This document shows positions 16,542 to 24,557 of a DNA stretch of 35,124 nt, piece by piece; the stretch's first letter is position 1; every line of letters starts with the position of its first letter. The notes beneath the pieces were generated by a model. That model searched no databases. It had not been told where the DNA came from and saw only the letters and a program-made list of their open reading frames with translations. Location of the stretch: the NCBI GenBank assembly GCA_026985055.1, contig JALSQZ010000173.1:1-35124 (forward strand), in the 5' to 3' direction. The position numbers and the translations under genes were made by a program. The DNA is from Sedimenticola sp. Its GTDB lineage: Bacteria > Pseudomonadota > Gammaproteobacteria > Chromatiales > Chromatiaceae.

Positions 16542-17960
16542 ATGAAGATGAAAAAGAAAATTCTGTCCGCGGCAGTACTGGCAGCGCTTGGTGCTGGCTC
16601 TGCTCAGGCAGTAAACCTGAGTACTGACGGTACCGGTGAAGTACTGGTATTCCCGTACTTCACTGTACAGGGCAACGAAGAGACCCTGCTGTCCATCGTT
16701 AACACCACTAACGAAGGCAAGGTTGTAAAGGTTCGTTTCCGTGAGGCATACAACACCCAGGAAGTTCTCGACTTCCATGTGTATCTGTCTCCCTACGACG
16801 TATGGGTTGCCAAGATCCAGGACAGCGCCGATGGCGGCGCAGAGGTTTACACCCCTGACAACAGCTGTACCACCATGGATACCAATCCGCAGCCGTTCAC
16901 CAACCTGCTGTTCGGTGATACCGGCCCGGATACTCCCGCGCGTGAGCGTGAAGGTTACTTCACTGCTATCGAAATCGCTCGCATCGTTGACATGGATCTG
17001 GACGGCAATGGTCTCCAGGACTATGTACACATCAACGGCGTTCCTGACAACTGTAATGCCATCCGTCAGGCATGGCTGAACGGCACCATGCTCGCTAGCA
17101 GCACCGTTGACCAGCCCACTGGCGGCCTGATGGGTACTCTGGGCGTCATCAATGTTCAGTCCGGTACCGAGGTAACTGTTCCTGCGACTGTTCTGGAAAA
17201 CTTCCTGGATAATCCGCAGCACGTAGCTCCCGGCAGCCTGCGTCCCGATTGGCAAGATGCTTTCCCTCGTAGAAGTGATGTGATGGTCAGCGACTCCTCC
17301 AATGGTTCCGTATCTCTCTACTCTGATGTCTGGACCACTGGTGAAGATGCCGTGTCTGCAGTTCTCATGGCTTCCGCCCTGATGAACGAATACACCGTGA
17401 ACCCGGCTACCGAGGCCAGCACTGCCTGGATCGTGACCTTCCCCACCAAGAGTCTGTATGTGAATGGCGTTACTGCTAGAGCTCCCTTCACTCATACCTT
17501 TGCAGGTGATACCGACGGTGACGGCAAGGCCTGTGAAGAGATTGGCATGACCATCTATGATCGTGAAGAAGGTCAACTGTCTCCGGACGGTTCCCTGGTA
17601 TCTCCGCCTCCCCCCACACAGACTCTGAGCCTGTGCTACGAGGCTAACGTCGTTCAGTATGGCGACAGCTCTGACGTGTTCAGCGCGGAAAATACCGAGA
17701 TCCGTTTCGGCAACAGCGCCCTGCCCGGAAATGCCGGTTGGGCCAAAATGACCTTCAACGCAGCAGCGCATACCATGACGTCCCTTAACGGCACTGTTTA
17801 CAACGGTCTGCCCGTTATCGGCTTCAAAGCTACTGTGCTGGGTAACAGCAACGTAGGTGTAGGTGCTTCCTACGCTGCGGCTGTCAACCATGCTTACGAG
17901 CGTAGCATTGTAGGTCAACCTGCCTTTACCGTTGGTAGCGGTATGGGTGGTAACCTGTAA
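16542..17960 (+). CDS. abundant exported protein of unknown function
   Basis: 472 residues with a clear Sec signal peptide (MKMKKKI... ending GSAQA, cut near residue 23). The mature part opens VNLSTDGTGEVLVFPYFTVQG and is Gly, Thr, Asn, Val-rich with few Lys, suggesting an all-beta extracellular protein. It has four visible Cys (in NSCTT, PDNCNA, KACEE, SLCYE) that could pair. I recognise no family. Codon use is markedly biased to CGT, GGT, GTT, AAC and GAA compared with the GTG/GCG/GGC-rich neighbours, as in highly expressed genes. It has its own promoter region, a strong ribosome-binding site and a strong terminator. Encoded directly after the T2SS, it is a candidate substrate or surface-layer protein (inference). 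Confidence 0.85.
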   Translation: MKMKKKILSAAVLAALGAGSAQAVNLSTDGTGEVLVFPYFTVQGNEETLLSIVNTTNEGKVVKVRFREAYNTQEVLDFHVYLSPYDVWVAKIQDSADGGAEVYTPDNSCTTMDTNPQPFTNLLFGDTGPDTPAREREGYFTAIEIARIVDMDLDGNGLQDYVHINGVPDNCNAIRQAWLNGTMLASSTVDQPTGGLMGTLGVINVQSGTEVTVPATVLENFLDNPQHVAPGSLRPDWQDAFPRRSDVMVSDSSNGSVSLYSDVWTTGEDAVSAVLMASALMNEYTVNPATEASTAWIVTFPTKSLYVNGVTARAPFTHTFAGDTDGDGKACEEIGMTIYDREEGQLSPDGSLVSPPPPTQTLSLCYEANVVQYGDSSDVFSAENTEIRFGNSALPGNAGWAKMTFNAAAHTMTSLNGTVYNGLPVIGFKATVLGNSNVGVGASYAAAVNHAYERSIVGQPAFTVGSGMGGNL

Positions 17961-17980
17961 GATCGCTTCATGATCGAAAA

Positions 17981-18009
17981 AAGGGCTGCTTCGGCAGCCC
18001 TTTTTTTTG
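17981..18009 (+). terminator. strong UUCG-loop terminator
   Basis: The 9-bp stem AAGGGCTGC (17981-17989) / GCAGCCCTT (17994-18002) is closed by the stable tetraloop TTCG, and the 3' arm runs into eight T. It ends the transcript of the abundant exported protein, 20 bases after its stop codon. Confidence 0.93.
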
Positions 18010-18105
18010 CCAGCCAGATTGTGCCGTCGTGGATGAATGCGGGATTTTGTGAAAAGCGGCCACATGTTCGGCCGGATTGTGGAACTCTTCCCGGTTTGAC
18101 CAGTC

Positions 18106-18114
18106 TGTTATGAT
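18106..18114 (+). promoter_or_regulatory. possible extended -10 promoter
   Basis: TGTTATGAT matches an extended -10 element (TG-N-TATGAT), 55 bases before ATG 18169. No good -35 sits 17 bases upstream; TTGACC at 18096 is too close. The preceding terminator at 17981-18009 means the downstream gene needs its own promoter in this gap. Confidence 0.35.
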
Positions 18115-18168
18115 ACTATTATTGATGTGTCCATTTACTACCCCCATCCGATTCAAGGTGTATTACAT

Positions 18169-19068
18169 ATGAATTACAAGTCCGTGTTGTTTGGTGTCAT
18201 GCCGTTGATCTGTGTCGGTCTGCTTATACCTCAGTATGGGGCTGCAGCGACGAATGTCACTGTCAATAATCAGTCCTGTGGAACCCTTACCAGTCTGGAA
18301 ACCACGCCAGGGCAGGTGACTTTGAGTGTCGATGGCGATTGCGGTAGCGGCAGCGCAACGGACACCCCGGCAAATGTGGCCGATTACACCCTGCCTGCGG
18401 TCACGGAGGGAACTACGGCGACCAAGGATGTTTCTACTGGCGTCATCGTGCAATTGCCCTATACCGTCAGCATTGCCACCCAGCCGGGACTTACCGGGGC
18501 TTCCGCCACGGTATCCGGTAATGTCGTCACTTATTATGCTCCCCCGGTGGGAACCGTATCGGCAGATGGCACACCTGACAGCTTTACCTATCGTATCGCT
18601 GACAGCAGTGCGGCTCCCAATGCGGTTACCGGCACCATCAGCGTGACAGTGAATCAAGGGGATTCAAACTCCAGTGGTGCTTGTGTAAATTCCAGCACTA
18701 TTGTATGCAAGACACCAGATCTTGATATTTCGACCACAGGGGGTGAAATACGTTATATCACCAGAGATGCGGGAATCACTCATGTGTATACCATCCCACC
18801 GGGGAAACGGGTAGGCACCTACTATGGAGCGACTATTGGATTACGTTATGTAACAGCGTCCAGCTTACCCGTTACCATTTCACTAAGTGAGTCTTATAAC
18901 CAGGATTCACCTGACACCACATATTGTACGATTGCTGTAGATCGGGAAGAAGGGGTTCAAATAGGATATTCTGAGCAGTATCAGTATTCTTGTTTGCTTG
19001 ATCCGGCCAAAACCTATTACTTCCGCGTCAGCGGTGCGAAAGCAGGTACCTACTGGCTGGTGTGGTAA
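18169..19068 (+). CDS. exported Ig-like protein with one C-x10-G-x9-C motif
   Basis: 299 residues. A signal peptide (about 1-25, ending GAAA) is followed by a 22-residue cysteine-bracketed unit starting QSCGTLTSL and ending VDGDC, which matches the repeat of the protein at 28248. Next is a Thr/Val/Ser-rich segment like bacterial Ig or cadherin-like domains (YAPPVGTVSADGTPDSFTY, then TGTISVTVNQG, about residues 60-165). The C-terminal 130 residues contain several Cys and read like a beta-sandwich ending TYYFRVSGAKAGTYWLVW. ATG 18169 is preferred over an upstream GTG because AAGGTG lies 8 bases ahead and the signal peptide begins there. The overall family is unknown; it is probably extracellular or surface-attached. 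Confidence 0.8.
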   Translation: MNYKSVLFGVMPLICVGLLIPQYGAAATNVTVNNQSCGTLTSLETTPGQVTLSVDGDCGSGSATDTPANVADYTLPAVTEGTTATKDVSTGVIVQLPYTVSIATQPGLTGASATVSGNVVTYYAPPVGTVSADGTPDSFTYRIADSSAAPNAVTGTISVTVNQGDSNSSGACVNSSTIVCKTPDLDISTTGGEIRYITRDAGITHVYTIPPGKRVGTYYGATIGLRYVTASSLPVTISLSESYNQDSPDTTYCTIAVDREEGVQIGYSEQYQYSCLLDPAKTYYFRVSGAKAGTYWLVW

Positions 19069-19093
19069 GCGCTGCCCGCCATCACGATGTTTC

Positions 19094-19127
19094 AACTGCG
19101 GCTACCTAGGTGGCCGCAGTTTTTTTG
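19094..19127 (+). terminator. terminator after the Ig-like protein
   Basis: AACTGCGGC (19094-19102) pairs with GCCGCAGTT (19113-19121), and the stem continues inward through a T-G pair and ACC / GGT to a very short loop. Seven T follow. Confidence 0.85.
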
Positions 19128-19180
19128 ATTGTGTAAACTCACGCCAAGTAAAACTTGCCAATTGCAACGGTAACTACAAT

Positions 19181-20086
19181 ATGAGAACAATCGGAAAGAT
19201 TCTTTTTGCCTTCATTCTGCCTACCCTGGTTTGGGCTGCCGACGACGATGGCAAAATCCTTATTGATGGACCTGAAACGGATCTGACCTTGGGGGAGCTA
19301 CGTCAAGTATTGCTCACGATACCGGAAGAGACGAGAAAACTGGTGCTTACCCAGCCCAAGAAGATCCGCGACATCATGGACAGTACCTATATGGTGAAAG
19401 TCGCGGCAAAACGTGCGAAAGAAAAGGGCCTGGACAAGGATCCCGTGATCCAGGCCAAGCTGTGGCATTATGAGCAGAATCTTCTGGCTAACGCAGAAGT
19501 GCGGGATGTACAGCAGAAGCTGATTGGCGATGATGTGGACTATGAAGCAGCGGCCAGGGAGCTGTACCTCATGGAAAAGGACAAGTTCAAAACGCCTGCT
19601 ACCTATGAAGCTTCCCACATTTTGCTAACTGCCGACAAAGGCGAAGATGAAAAGACCCTGAAAAGCAGGATGGGTCAAATTCGTGATGAAATCCTGTCGG
19701 GCAAAATGGATTTCGCCGCAGCGGCAAAGCAATATTCCATGGACGAAGGTACTGCGTCCAAGGGTGGTTCTCTCGGTACCTTCAATGAAGGACGTATGGT
19801 TCAGCCTTTCGATGATGCTCTCAAGAAAATGCAACCGGGGGATATAAGTGAGCCGGTGAAAACCCGTTTCGGCTGGCATCTCATTGCCTTGCACAAAAAG
19901 ACGGCATCCAGCGTAAAGCCGTTTGATGAGGTAAAGAAAGAACTGATAGCTCGTGTGCGCCAAAAGGCTGAAAACGAGATCAATACCGACTATTGGCTCA
20001 AGGTGAAGACTGATCCCAGGGCCAAGGTGGATGAAAGCCTTTTTGAGTCTTTCGTTGCCAAGCCGGCTCTTCAGGACAAGCCTTAA
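19181..20086 (+). CDS. exported parvulin-type peptidyl-prolyl isomerase
   Basis: 301 residues. A signal peptide (MRTIGKILFAFILPTLVWA) is followed by a helical SurA/PpiC-like segment (about 30-145) and a rotamase domain (about 147-245) with the classic elements YEASHILL, FAAAAKQYSMDEGTASKGGSLG and FGWHLIAL. It should act in the periplasm as a proline isomerase and chaperone for exported or outer-membrane proteins. The start at ATG 19181 is supported by the signal peptide, although the ribosome-binding site is weak. Its location next to two exported Cys-containing proteins suggests, but does not prove, that it helps fold them. Confidence 0.88.
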   Translation: MRTIGKILFAFILPTLVWAADDDGKILIDGPETDLTLGELRQVLLTIPEETRKLVLTQPKKIRDIMDSTYMVKVAAKRAKEKGLDKDPVIQAKLWHYEQNLLANAEVRDVQQKLIGDDVDYEAAARELYLMEKDKFKTPATYEASHILLTADKGEDEKTLKSRMGQIRDEILSGKMDFAAAAKQYSMDEGTASKGGSLGTFNEGRMVQPFDDALKKMQPGDISEPVKTRFGWHLIALHKKTASSVKPFDEVKKELIARVRQKAENEINTDYWLKVKTDPRAKVDESLFESFVAKPALQDKP

Positions 20087-20285
20087 CCTGAACCTCCGTG
20101 TTCAGGCTTGCCTGCAGCGCTGTGTTGCAGGTCAGAAAAAATCCTTCCAAAGAGTATTTTTGTCGCAAAATGTGAATGGCGGGATGTTCCTGTCCCGCAC
20201 CGGCATTCGCCTTTTCCCGATGTCTCATTGTCAGTGTGTCGGGCTGAAGCGAAAATCGGCGGTTGATCTGGTAGTATTCTGATCC

Positions 20286-21107
20286 ATGTCCGAGCCCGTA
20301 TTCCTGCCACAGTCCTCCCGTTCGGTGCTTTTTCTGACGCTGGACTCCTGCCGTTATGACAGTTTCCTGCAGGCGGACATCCCGGCAATGAAATCGGTAG
20401 GAGATTTACACCGCGCCATGGCGCCGGGAAATTTCACCTATTCTTCCCACATGGCCATGTTCATGGGCTTTACTCCGGGGGACGCCATGGCGCGGCAGAC
20501 CGGGGTCAACCCGAAATTCGGCAAGATCTTTCGCATGAGCCAGGGCGGGATTGCAGGCCAAGGGAAAGAACATTTTCTGTTGCACGGCAGAAATATCATC
20601 GACGGTTTTGCCCGGCGCGGCTATCGCACCCTGGGTACCGGGGCGGTCGGCTGGTTCAATCCGAAAACGGAAACCGCCGCCAATCTGATAGCCGATTTTC
20701 AGGAATTCTACTATCCGGGCAACACCTGGTCTCTCGGGCGTCAGCTCGACTGGCTGGCGGATCAATTGTCCGCCACGCCGGAATCTCCCGTGTTTGCTTT
20801 TCTGAATCTGGGGGAAACCCATGTGCCCTATTATTATGAGGGCGCTCCCTGGTCGGCGGACTACAATCCTTGCGTGCCTTTTGCGGATGACAATGATGCC
20901 GCCGAATCGCGGCGCCGTCAGATTGCCGCCCTGGAGTGGGTGGACAGGCGTTTGGCGCCTCTTCTGGTGGCATTTTCCTCTTCCACGGTGATTGTCTGTG
21001 CGGATCACGGCGATTGCTGGGGCGAAGATGGACTCTGGGAGCATGGGATATCGCATCCCAAGGTTTTGGAAGTTCCCCTGTTGTTCCGGATTGGGGATAG
21101 CGGATGA
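20286..21107 (+). CDS. sulfatase/alkaline-phosphatase-fold metalloenzyme
   Basis: 273 residues, short for a sulfatase (usually over 400) and without a signal peptide. N-terminal SVLFLTLDSCRYDSF carries the first metal-binding Asp. The region PGNFTYSSHMAMFMGFTPG aligns with the position of the catalytic nucleophile, but has no Cys/Ser-x-Pro-x-Arg sulfatase motif. C-terminal IVCADHGDCWGEDGLWEHG gives the Asp-His metal ligands, and EVPLLFR is the usual closing motif. It therefore belongs to the superfamily, but its reaction (phospho- or sulfo-ester hydrolysis or transfer) is uncertain. It overlaps the ABC permease by 4 nt, so a role in modifying the exported glycan is likely (inference). Confidence 0.82.
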   Translation: MSEPVFLPQSSRSVLFLTLDSCRYDSFLQADIPAMKSVGDLHRAMAPGNFTYSSHMAMFMGFTPGDAMARQTGVNPKFGKIFRMSQGGIAGQGKEHFLLHGRNIIDGFARRGYRTLGTGAVGWFNPKTETAANLIADFQEFYYPGNTWSLGRQLDWLADQLSATPESPVFAFLNLGETHVPYYYEGAPWSADYNPCVPFADDNDAAESRRRQIAALEWVDRRLAPLLVAFSSSTVIVCADHGDCWGEDGLWEHGISHPKVLEVPLLFRIGDSG

Positions 21108-21862
21108 CGCCCCATTATCTGCAGCTCATTCTGTACAAGACCCGGGCCGATCTGAAAGTTGAAGCGGCGAGAGGCTATATGGGCATGCTCTGGTGGGTGC
21201 TGGAACCGTTACTCTATATGGGCGCCTTTTACATTATCTTTGCGGTGGCCTTGAAAAGAGGGGGCGAAAATTTTGTTCCCTGGCTGCTGACAGGGCTGGT
21301 GTCCTGGAAATGGTTTGATACTTCAGTGCGCATGTCTCTTACCTCGATTAGCGCGGGCAAGGGACTCATGTCACAGGTATATATGCCCAAGCTGTTCTTT
21401 CCCGCGGTAATTGTTCTCAAGAACAGTGTCAAGTTCCTGGTAACGCTGGGACTGTTGCTGGTATTTTTGTTGATCTACGGCTTTCCCCTGTCGTTGTACT
21501 GGCTGGCAATATTGCCTTTGGTGGGGTTGCAGCTGCTGTTGATTACCGGCGTGGCTTTCACCATATCTGCCCTGACGCCATTGTGGCCGGATCTGAAATT
21601 GCTGATGAACAATGTGCTCATGCTGATGTTTTTCTTGTCCGGTGTGTTTTTCGATACCAGCCAGTTGCAGGGGTGGCTGTCCTGGCTGTTGTCCCTGAAT
21701 CCCATGGTACACGTCATCAGAGCTTGGCGTGATGTGTTGCTGAACGGGCAATGGCCGGATGTTCCGGGGTTGTTCTATGTGCTGCTACTCTCGCTGGTAT
21801 TGTTGGTTCTGGGGCAGTATTTGCTGAAGCGTTGGGATCGCTTGTATCCGAGGCTGGCATGA
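21104..21862 (+). CDS. wzm: Wzm-like polysaccharide ABC exporter permease
   Basis: 252 residues with six hydrophobic segments, the ABC-2 permease pattern of Wzm, KpsM and TagG. Visible family features are the N-terminal amphipathic VEAARGYMGMLWWVLEPLLYMG, the GLVSWKWFDTSVR region, and the C-terminal SWLLSLNPMVHVIRAWRDVLLNG. It exports lipid-linked glycan across the inner membrane with the ATPase encoded next. It overlaps both neighbours by 4 nt. Confidence 0.92.
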   Translation: MTPHYLQLILYKTRADLKVEAARGYMGMLWWVLEPLLYMGAFYIIFAVALKRGGENFVPWLLTGLVSWKWFDTSVRMSLTSISAGKGLMSQVYMPKLFFPAVIVLKNSVKFLVTLGLLLVFLLIYGFPLSLYWLAILPLVGLQLLLITGVAFTISALTPLWPDLKLLMNNVLMLMFFLSGVFFDTSQLQGWLSWLLSLNPMVHVIRAWRDVLLNGQWPDVPGLFYVLLLSLVLLVLGQYLLKRWDRLYPRLA

Positions 21863-22545
21863 CTGCAGTGCTGAGTCTGGAAAAAGTGGGTGTTGCATTC
21901 AGGCGGGGACGCAACCCATGGCGCGGAGAGCGCTACTGGGCGTTGCGTGATGTATCTCTGACCCTGCAGCAGGGTGAAACATTGGGCATCATTGGGCGCA
22001 ATGGGGTTGGCAAGACCACTTTGCTCAAGGTGATTGCCGGCATCATCGAGCCGGATAAGGGGGTTATACGCAACAGTGGGGTGACGGCATCCATGCTCTC
22101 GCTGCAAGTCGGTTTTGTGCCGCTGCTTACCGGAAGAGAAAATGCGGTTCTTTCCGGGATGTTGCTGGGGGCTCCCAGGCGCCAGCTCGAAAGAAACATG
22201 GAAGAACTGGTGGCTTTTGCCGAGCTGGAGGATTTCATCGATGAGCCGGTGGCCAGTTATTCCGCCGGAATGCGCGCCCGTCTGGGATTTTCTGTAGCCA
22301 TGCAGGCCGATCCTGATGTGCTTCTTATCGATGAGGTATTGGGGGTCGGCGATGCCGCTTTCCGCAAAAAATCTTCAGATGAAATACACAGGCGTATCCG
22401 TTCCAACCGCAGTGTCATTCTGGTGTCACACGATATTGGCACGATGCGCAAGCTTTGTGATCGGGTGGTATGGATAGAGAATGGTGTTTCCAGGATGCAG
22501 GGTGATGTGCGGCAGGTGCTGGATGCTTATGAAGCGGAAATCTGA
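21859..22545 (+). CDS. wzt: Wzt-like polysaccharide ABC exporter ATPase (short form)
   Basis: 228 residues forming a single ABC domain. Walker A GRNGVGKTT near residue 53, signature YSAGMRARLGF near 134, Walker B VLLIDEVLGVGD near 155, and the H-loop SHDIG. The subfamily-specific FRRGRNPWRGERYWALRDVSL opening is typical of O-antigen and capsule exporters. It lacks the C-terminal carbohydrate-binding domain of long Wzt proteins, so chain recognition by that route is absent; KpsT and TagH-type exporters are also short. ATG 21859 overlaps the permease stop; an upstream in-frame ATG at 21751 is rejected. Confidence 0.93.
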   Translation: MTAVLSLEKVGVAFRRGRNPWRGERYWALRDVSLTLQQGETLGIIGRNGVGKTTLLKVIAGIIEPDKGVIRNSGVTASMLSLQVGFVPLLTGRENAVLSGMLLGAPRRQLERNMEELVAFAELEDFIDEPVASYSAGMRARLGFSVAMQADPDVLLIDEVLGVGDAAFRKKSSDEIHRRIRSNRSVILVSHDIGTMRKLCDRVVWIENGVSRMQGDVRQVLDAYEAEI

Positions 22546-22597
22546 ACGATGTCCCGATTGCTTCAACTGCTGCCGAAAGGCCAAGACAATACCTTGA

Positions 22598-24439
22598 TCA
22601 ACGGTTGTTCTGCATCCATTCGGTACAAAGGCTCCAGGCTTGCAGGCCTTTTGCGTAAGCTCGCCACAGATACCGGGCCGTATTTCGTTGCATTTGGGCG
22701 TCTCCATCCAGATCGACAAGGCCGTTTGGGGGGCTGGTGAGGCTGTTTTGCAAGCTCTGAAGGATGGCTTGCATGTCGGTTTTCCAGTAGTCGGGCGCTT
22801 TGGGACTCTGTGCGAGTATGTCATGCATCTGATGCAACTGGCTGGTCGTATGTTGCAAAGTTGCCTCGATCAATCGTTTGCGAAATTCCTCATCAGCCAT
22901 GTCCGCCAATGAGTGAAACTGGTCTGCCAGGGATTGCAGGCGCGCTTCGGGAGTAGCGGCTGGATTCTGGTGCCGCTGTCGGCTGACCATGTCCGCAGAA
23001 AAAGAAAGGAGTCCGTGCTGTGGTGGCGTCATGGCAAGGTGCTTTTTCCATCTGCGGTCTTCCAGAGGCAGATGGGGGGCCGCCCAGGGAAGATCCAGTT
23101 GTAGCGCGGAAGGATGCATGTAACGCAACATCTCTCCGAACAGCAGATCCTCGTTCCTGAGCAAGGGGAAATAGGGAGGAAGGCATCGGCTGGCATCGAT
23201 ACCGGTAATCTGGGAAATCAGCACGAAGCTGTTCAGAAAAGCATATTCTTTTCTGCCGGACCACATGTTGCGATTTTGGATGTGCTGTCGATAGCGGTTT
23301 TCAGAGGCATACAGGTTTTGGCGTGAGTCTTCGTCCAGCAGGTAGAGCCAGCTGTTTGCGGATGTTCCCGGATCGCCAACACTGCCGCAAGAGGTAATCA
23401 ACACTCGGGATTCAGGCTGGTAATTTGCATAATCCACCGGATTGAGTTGACGAAATGCATTCGGGGGCAGTTTTTTCCTGGTCAGTAGCGTCAGAGCTTC
23501 AGGCAGGGTTCGTCCCAGGGCTTTGGTGAACGCCTCGGCGGTTGGGTCAAATATTTCCCTGTCGATGTGTTCTTGCCATTCCTCAGGTGAAGAAAAGAAA
23601 TCTGCGCTGCGTATGGCGGATGTAAGCGCCACAGAACGGGTTTCCTTTGCAATGGCAACACGCTGAAAAAGCACATCGTCATCGATGACAACAAGTTTGC
23701 CGCCACTGCCAAGGAGCAAGGCCCAGTTTCGGGTTCGGCCATAGGTGGGCTTGTCCTTGTGCTGCTCGCCCAGCAAATGCTTGACGCCTTCCTTGTGATC
23801 CGGGAATGCCTGTTCGAGTTGGTGAAGCAGCCGGGTTTGTTCCTCTGGCCCAAAATACTCCAGTCTGACCTGCTGCTTCCGGGAGAAGCTTTCGCACAAT
23901 TGACGATTCTGTTGCTGGTGTTTTGTCTGGCGTGAGTCGTCGACAAGAAAATAGCGGTTGTCGTCATGAAACTGATGATTTTCTGCCATGCTTTGCAGCA
24001 GGCGGGAAACCGCTTGGGGGCGGTCACAGCTGAGAATGCAACAACAAAATCCGGTTTCCGTGGGGAGAGGCGTGTCGGCCAAATACAGTTTCTGTGCTTT
24101 CTGTGTGGCCGAGAGCATCAGTCCCATCTGGTTTACGCTGTTGAGTACCTGATTGATATCCTCGGTTTGCCCCGCCAGATCAGGAATGGTTTTTTGCAGC
24201 TGCTGATTGTGTTCCTTCAGGGTTCTGAATCGGTTGCACTGATGCAGGGAGATCAGAACGTCATGGGTAACCATGGCTTGCCTGCCAGAGTTCGGGCTGT
24301 GCAGAAAAACCTGCTGATCGGGCAAAAGATATTCCAGGCAGACATCGAAAGCGACAAGATCCTCATCTCCAGCGTCGGTACGACTCTGCGGGGTCAGATC
24401 GTAACTGAAGGAAAAACTGTAACTTGTGCTGTCACTCAT
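22598..24439 (-). CDS. large glycosyltransferase-like protein with N-terminal PqqD-like region
   Basis: 613 residues on the opposite strand from its neighbours. Residues about 25-95 (FDVCLEYLLPDQQVFLHSP, then MVTHDVLISLHQCNRFRTL) have the length and pattern of a small PqqD-like winged-helix domain. From about 130 a GT-A-like domain follows: FCCCILSCDRPQAVSRLLQSM, YFLVDDSR, then GRTRNWALLLGSGGKLVVIDDDVLF near 250, with the Asp triplet as the likely metal/nucleotide site. The C-terminal 350 residues are helical with no recognised motif. The gene is convergent with wzt (52-base gap) and divergent from the sulfotransferase. A role in the same glycan pathway is inferred from context; the donor sugar is unknown. 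No strong ribosome-binding site precedes ATG 24439. Confidence 0.75.
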   Translation of the reverse strand: MSDSTSYSFSFSYDLTPQSRTDAGDEDLVAFDVCLEYLLPDQQVFLHSPNSGRQAMVTHDVLISLHQCNRFRTLKEHNQQLQKTIPDLAGQTEDINQVLNSVNQMGLMLSATQKAQKLYLADTPLPTETGFCCCILSCDRPQAVSRLLQSMAENHQFHDDNRYFLVDDSRQTKHQQQNRQLCESFSRKQQVRLEYFGPEEQTRLLHQLEQAFPDHKEGVKHLLGEQHKDKPTYGRTRNWALLLGSGGKLVVIDDDVLFQRVAIAKETRSVALTSAIRSADFFSSPEEWQEHIDREIFDPTAEAFTKALGRTLPEALTLLTRKKLPPNAFRQLNPVDYANYQPESRVLITSCGSVGDPGTSANSWLYLLDEDSRQNLYASENRYRQHIQNRNMWSGRKEYAFLNSFVLISQITGIDASRCLPPYFPLLRNEDLLFGEMLRYMHPSALQLDLPWAAPHLPLEDRRWKKHLAMTPPQHGLLSFSADMVSRQRHQNPAATPEARLQSLADQFHSLADMADEEFRKRLIEATLQHTTSQLHQMHDILAQSPKAPDYWKTDMQAILQSLQNSLTSPPNGLVDLDGDAQMQRNTARYLWRAYAKGLQAWSLCTEWMQNNR

Positions 24440-24557
24440 GATTCATATGACCGGTAAAAACACGTATCATCACGGATTATGTGCGAAGCTTACATGATTC
24501 TGAATGCCATTGCCCCGACGACCTCGGTACGGGCGCACAGAACGGGATGGCCATGAG

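Noticed and set aside
16518..18065. 515-residue minus-strand frame opposite the abundant exported protein
   Set aside because: It mirrors the biased codon use of the plus-strand gene, which removes stop codons on the other strand; the plus-strand protein has a signal peptide, ribosome-binding site and terminator.
20087..20131. Two short hairpins after the prolyl isomerase gene as a terminator
   Set aside because: Stems of 7 and 6 bp are present (CCTGAAC/GTTCAGG and CCTGCA/TGCAGG), but neither is followed by a T run.
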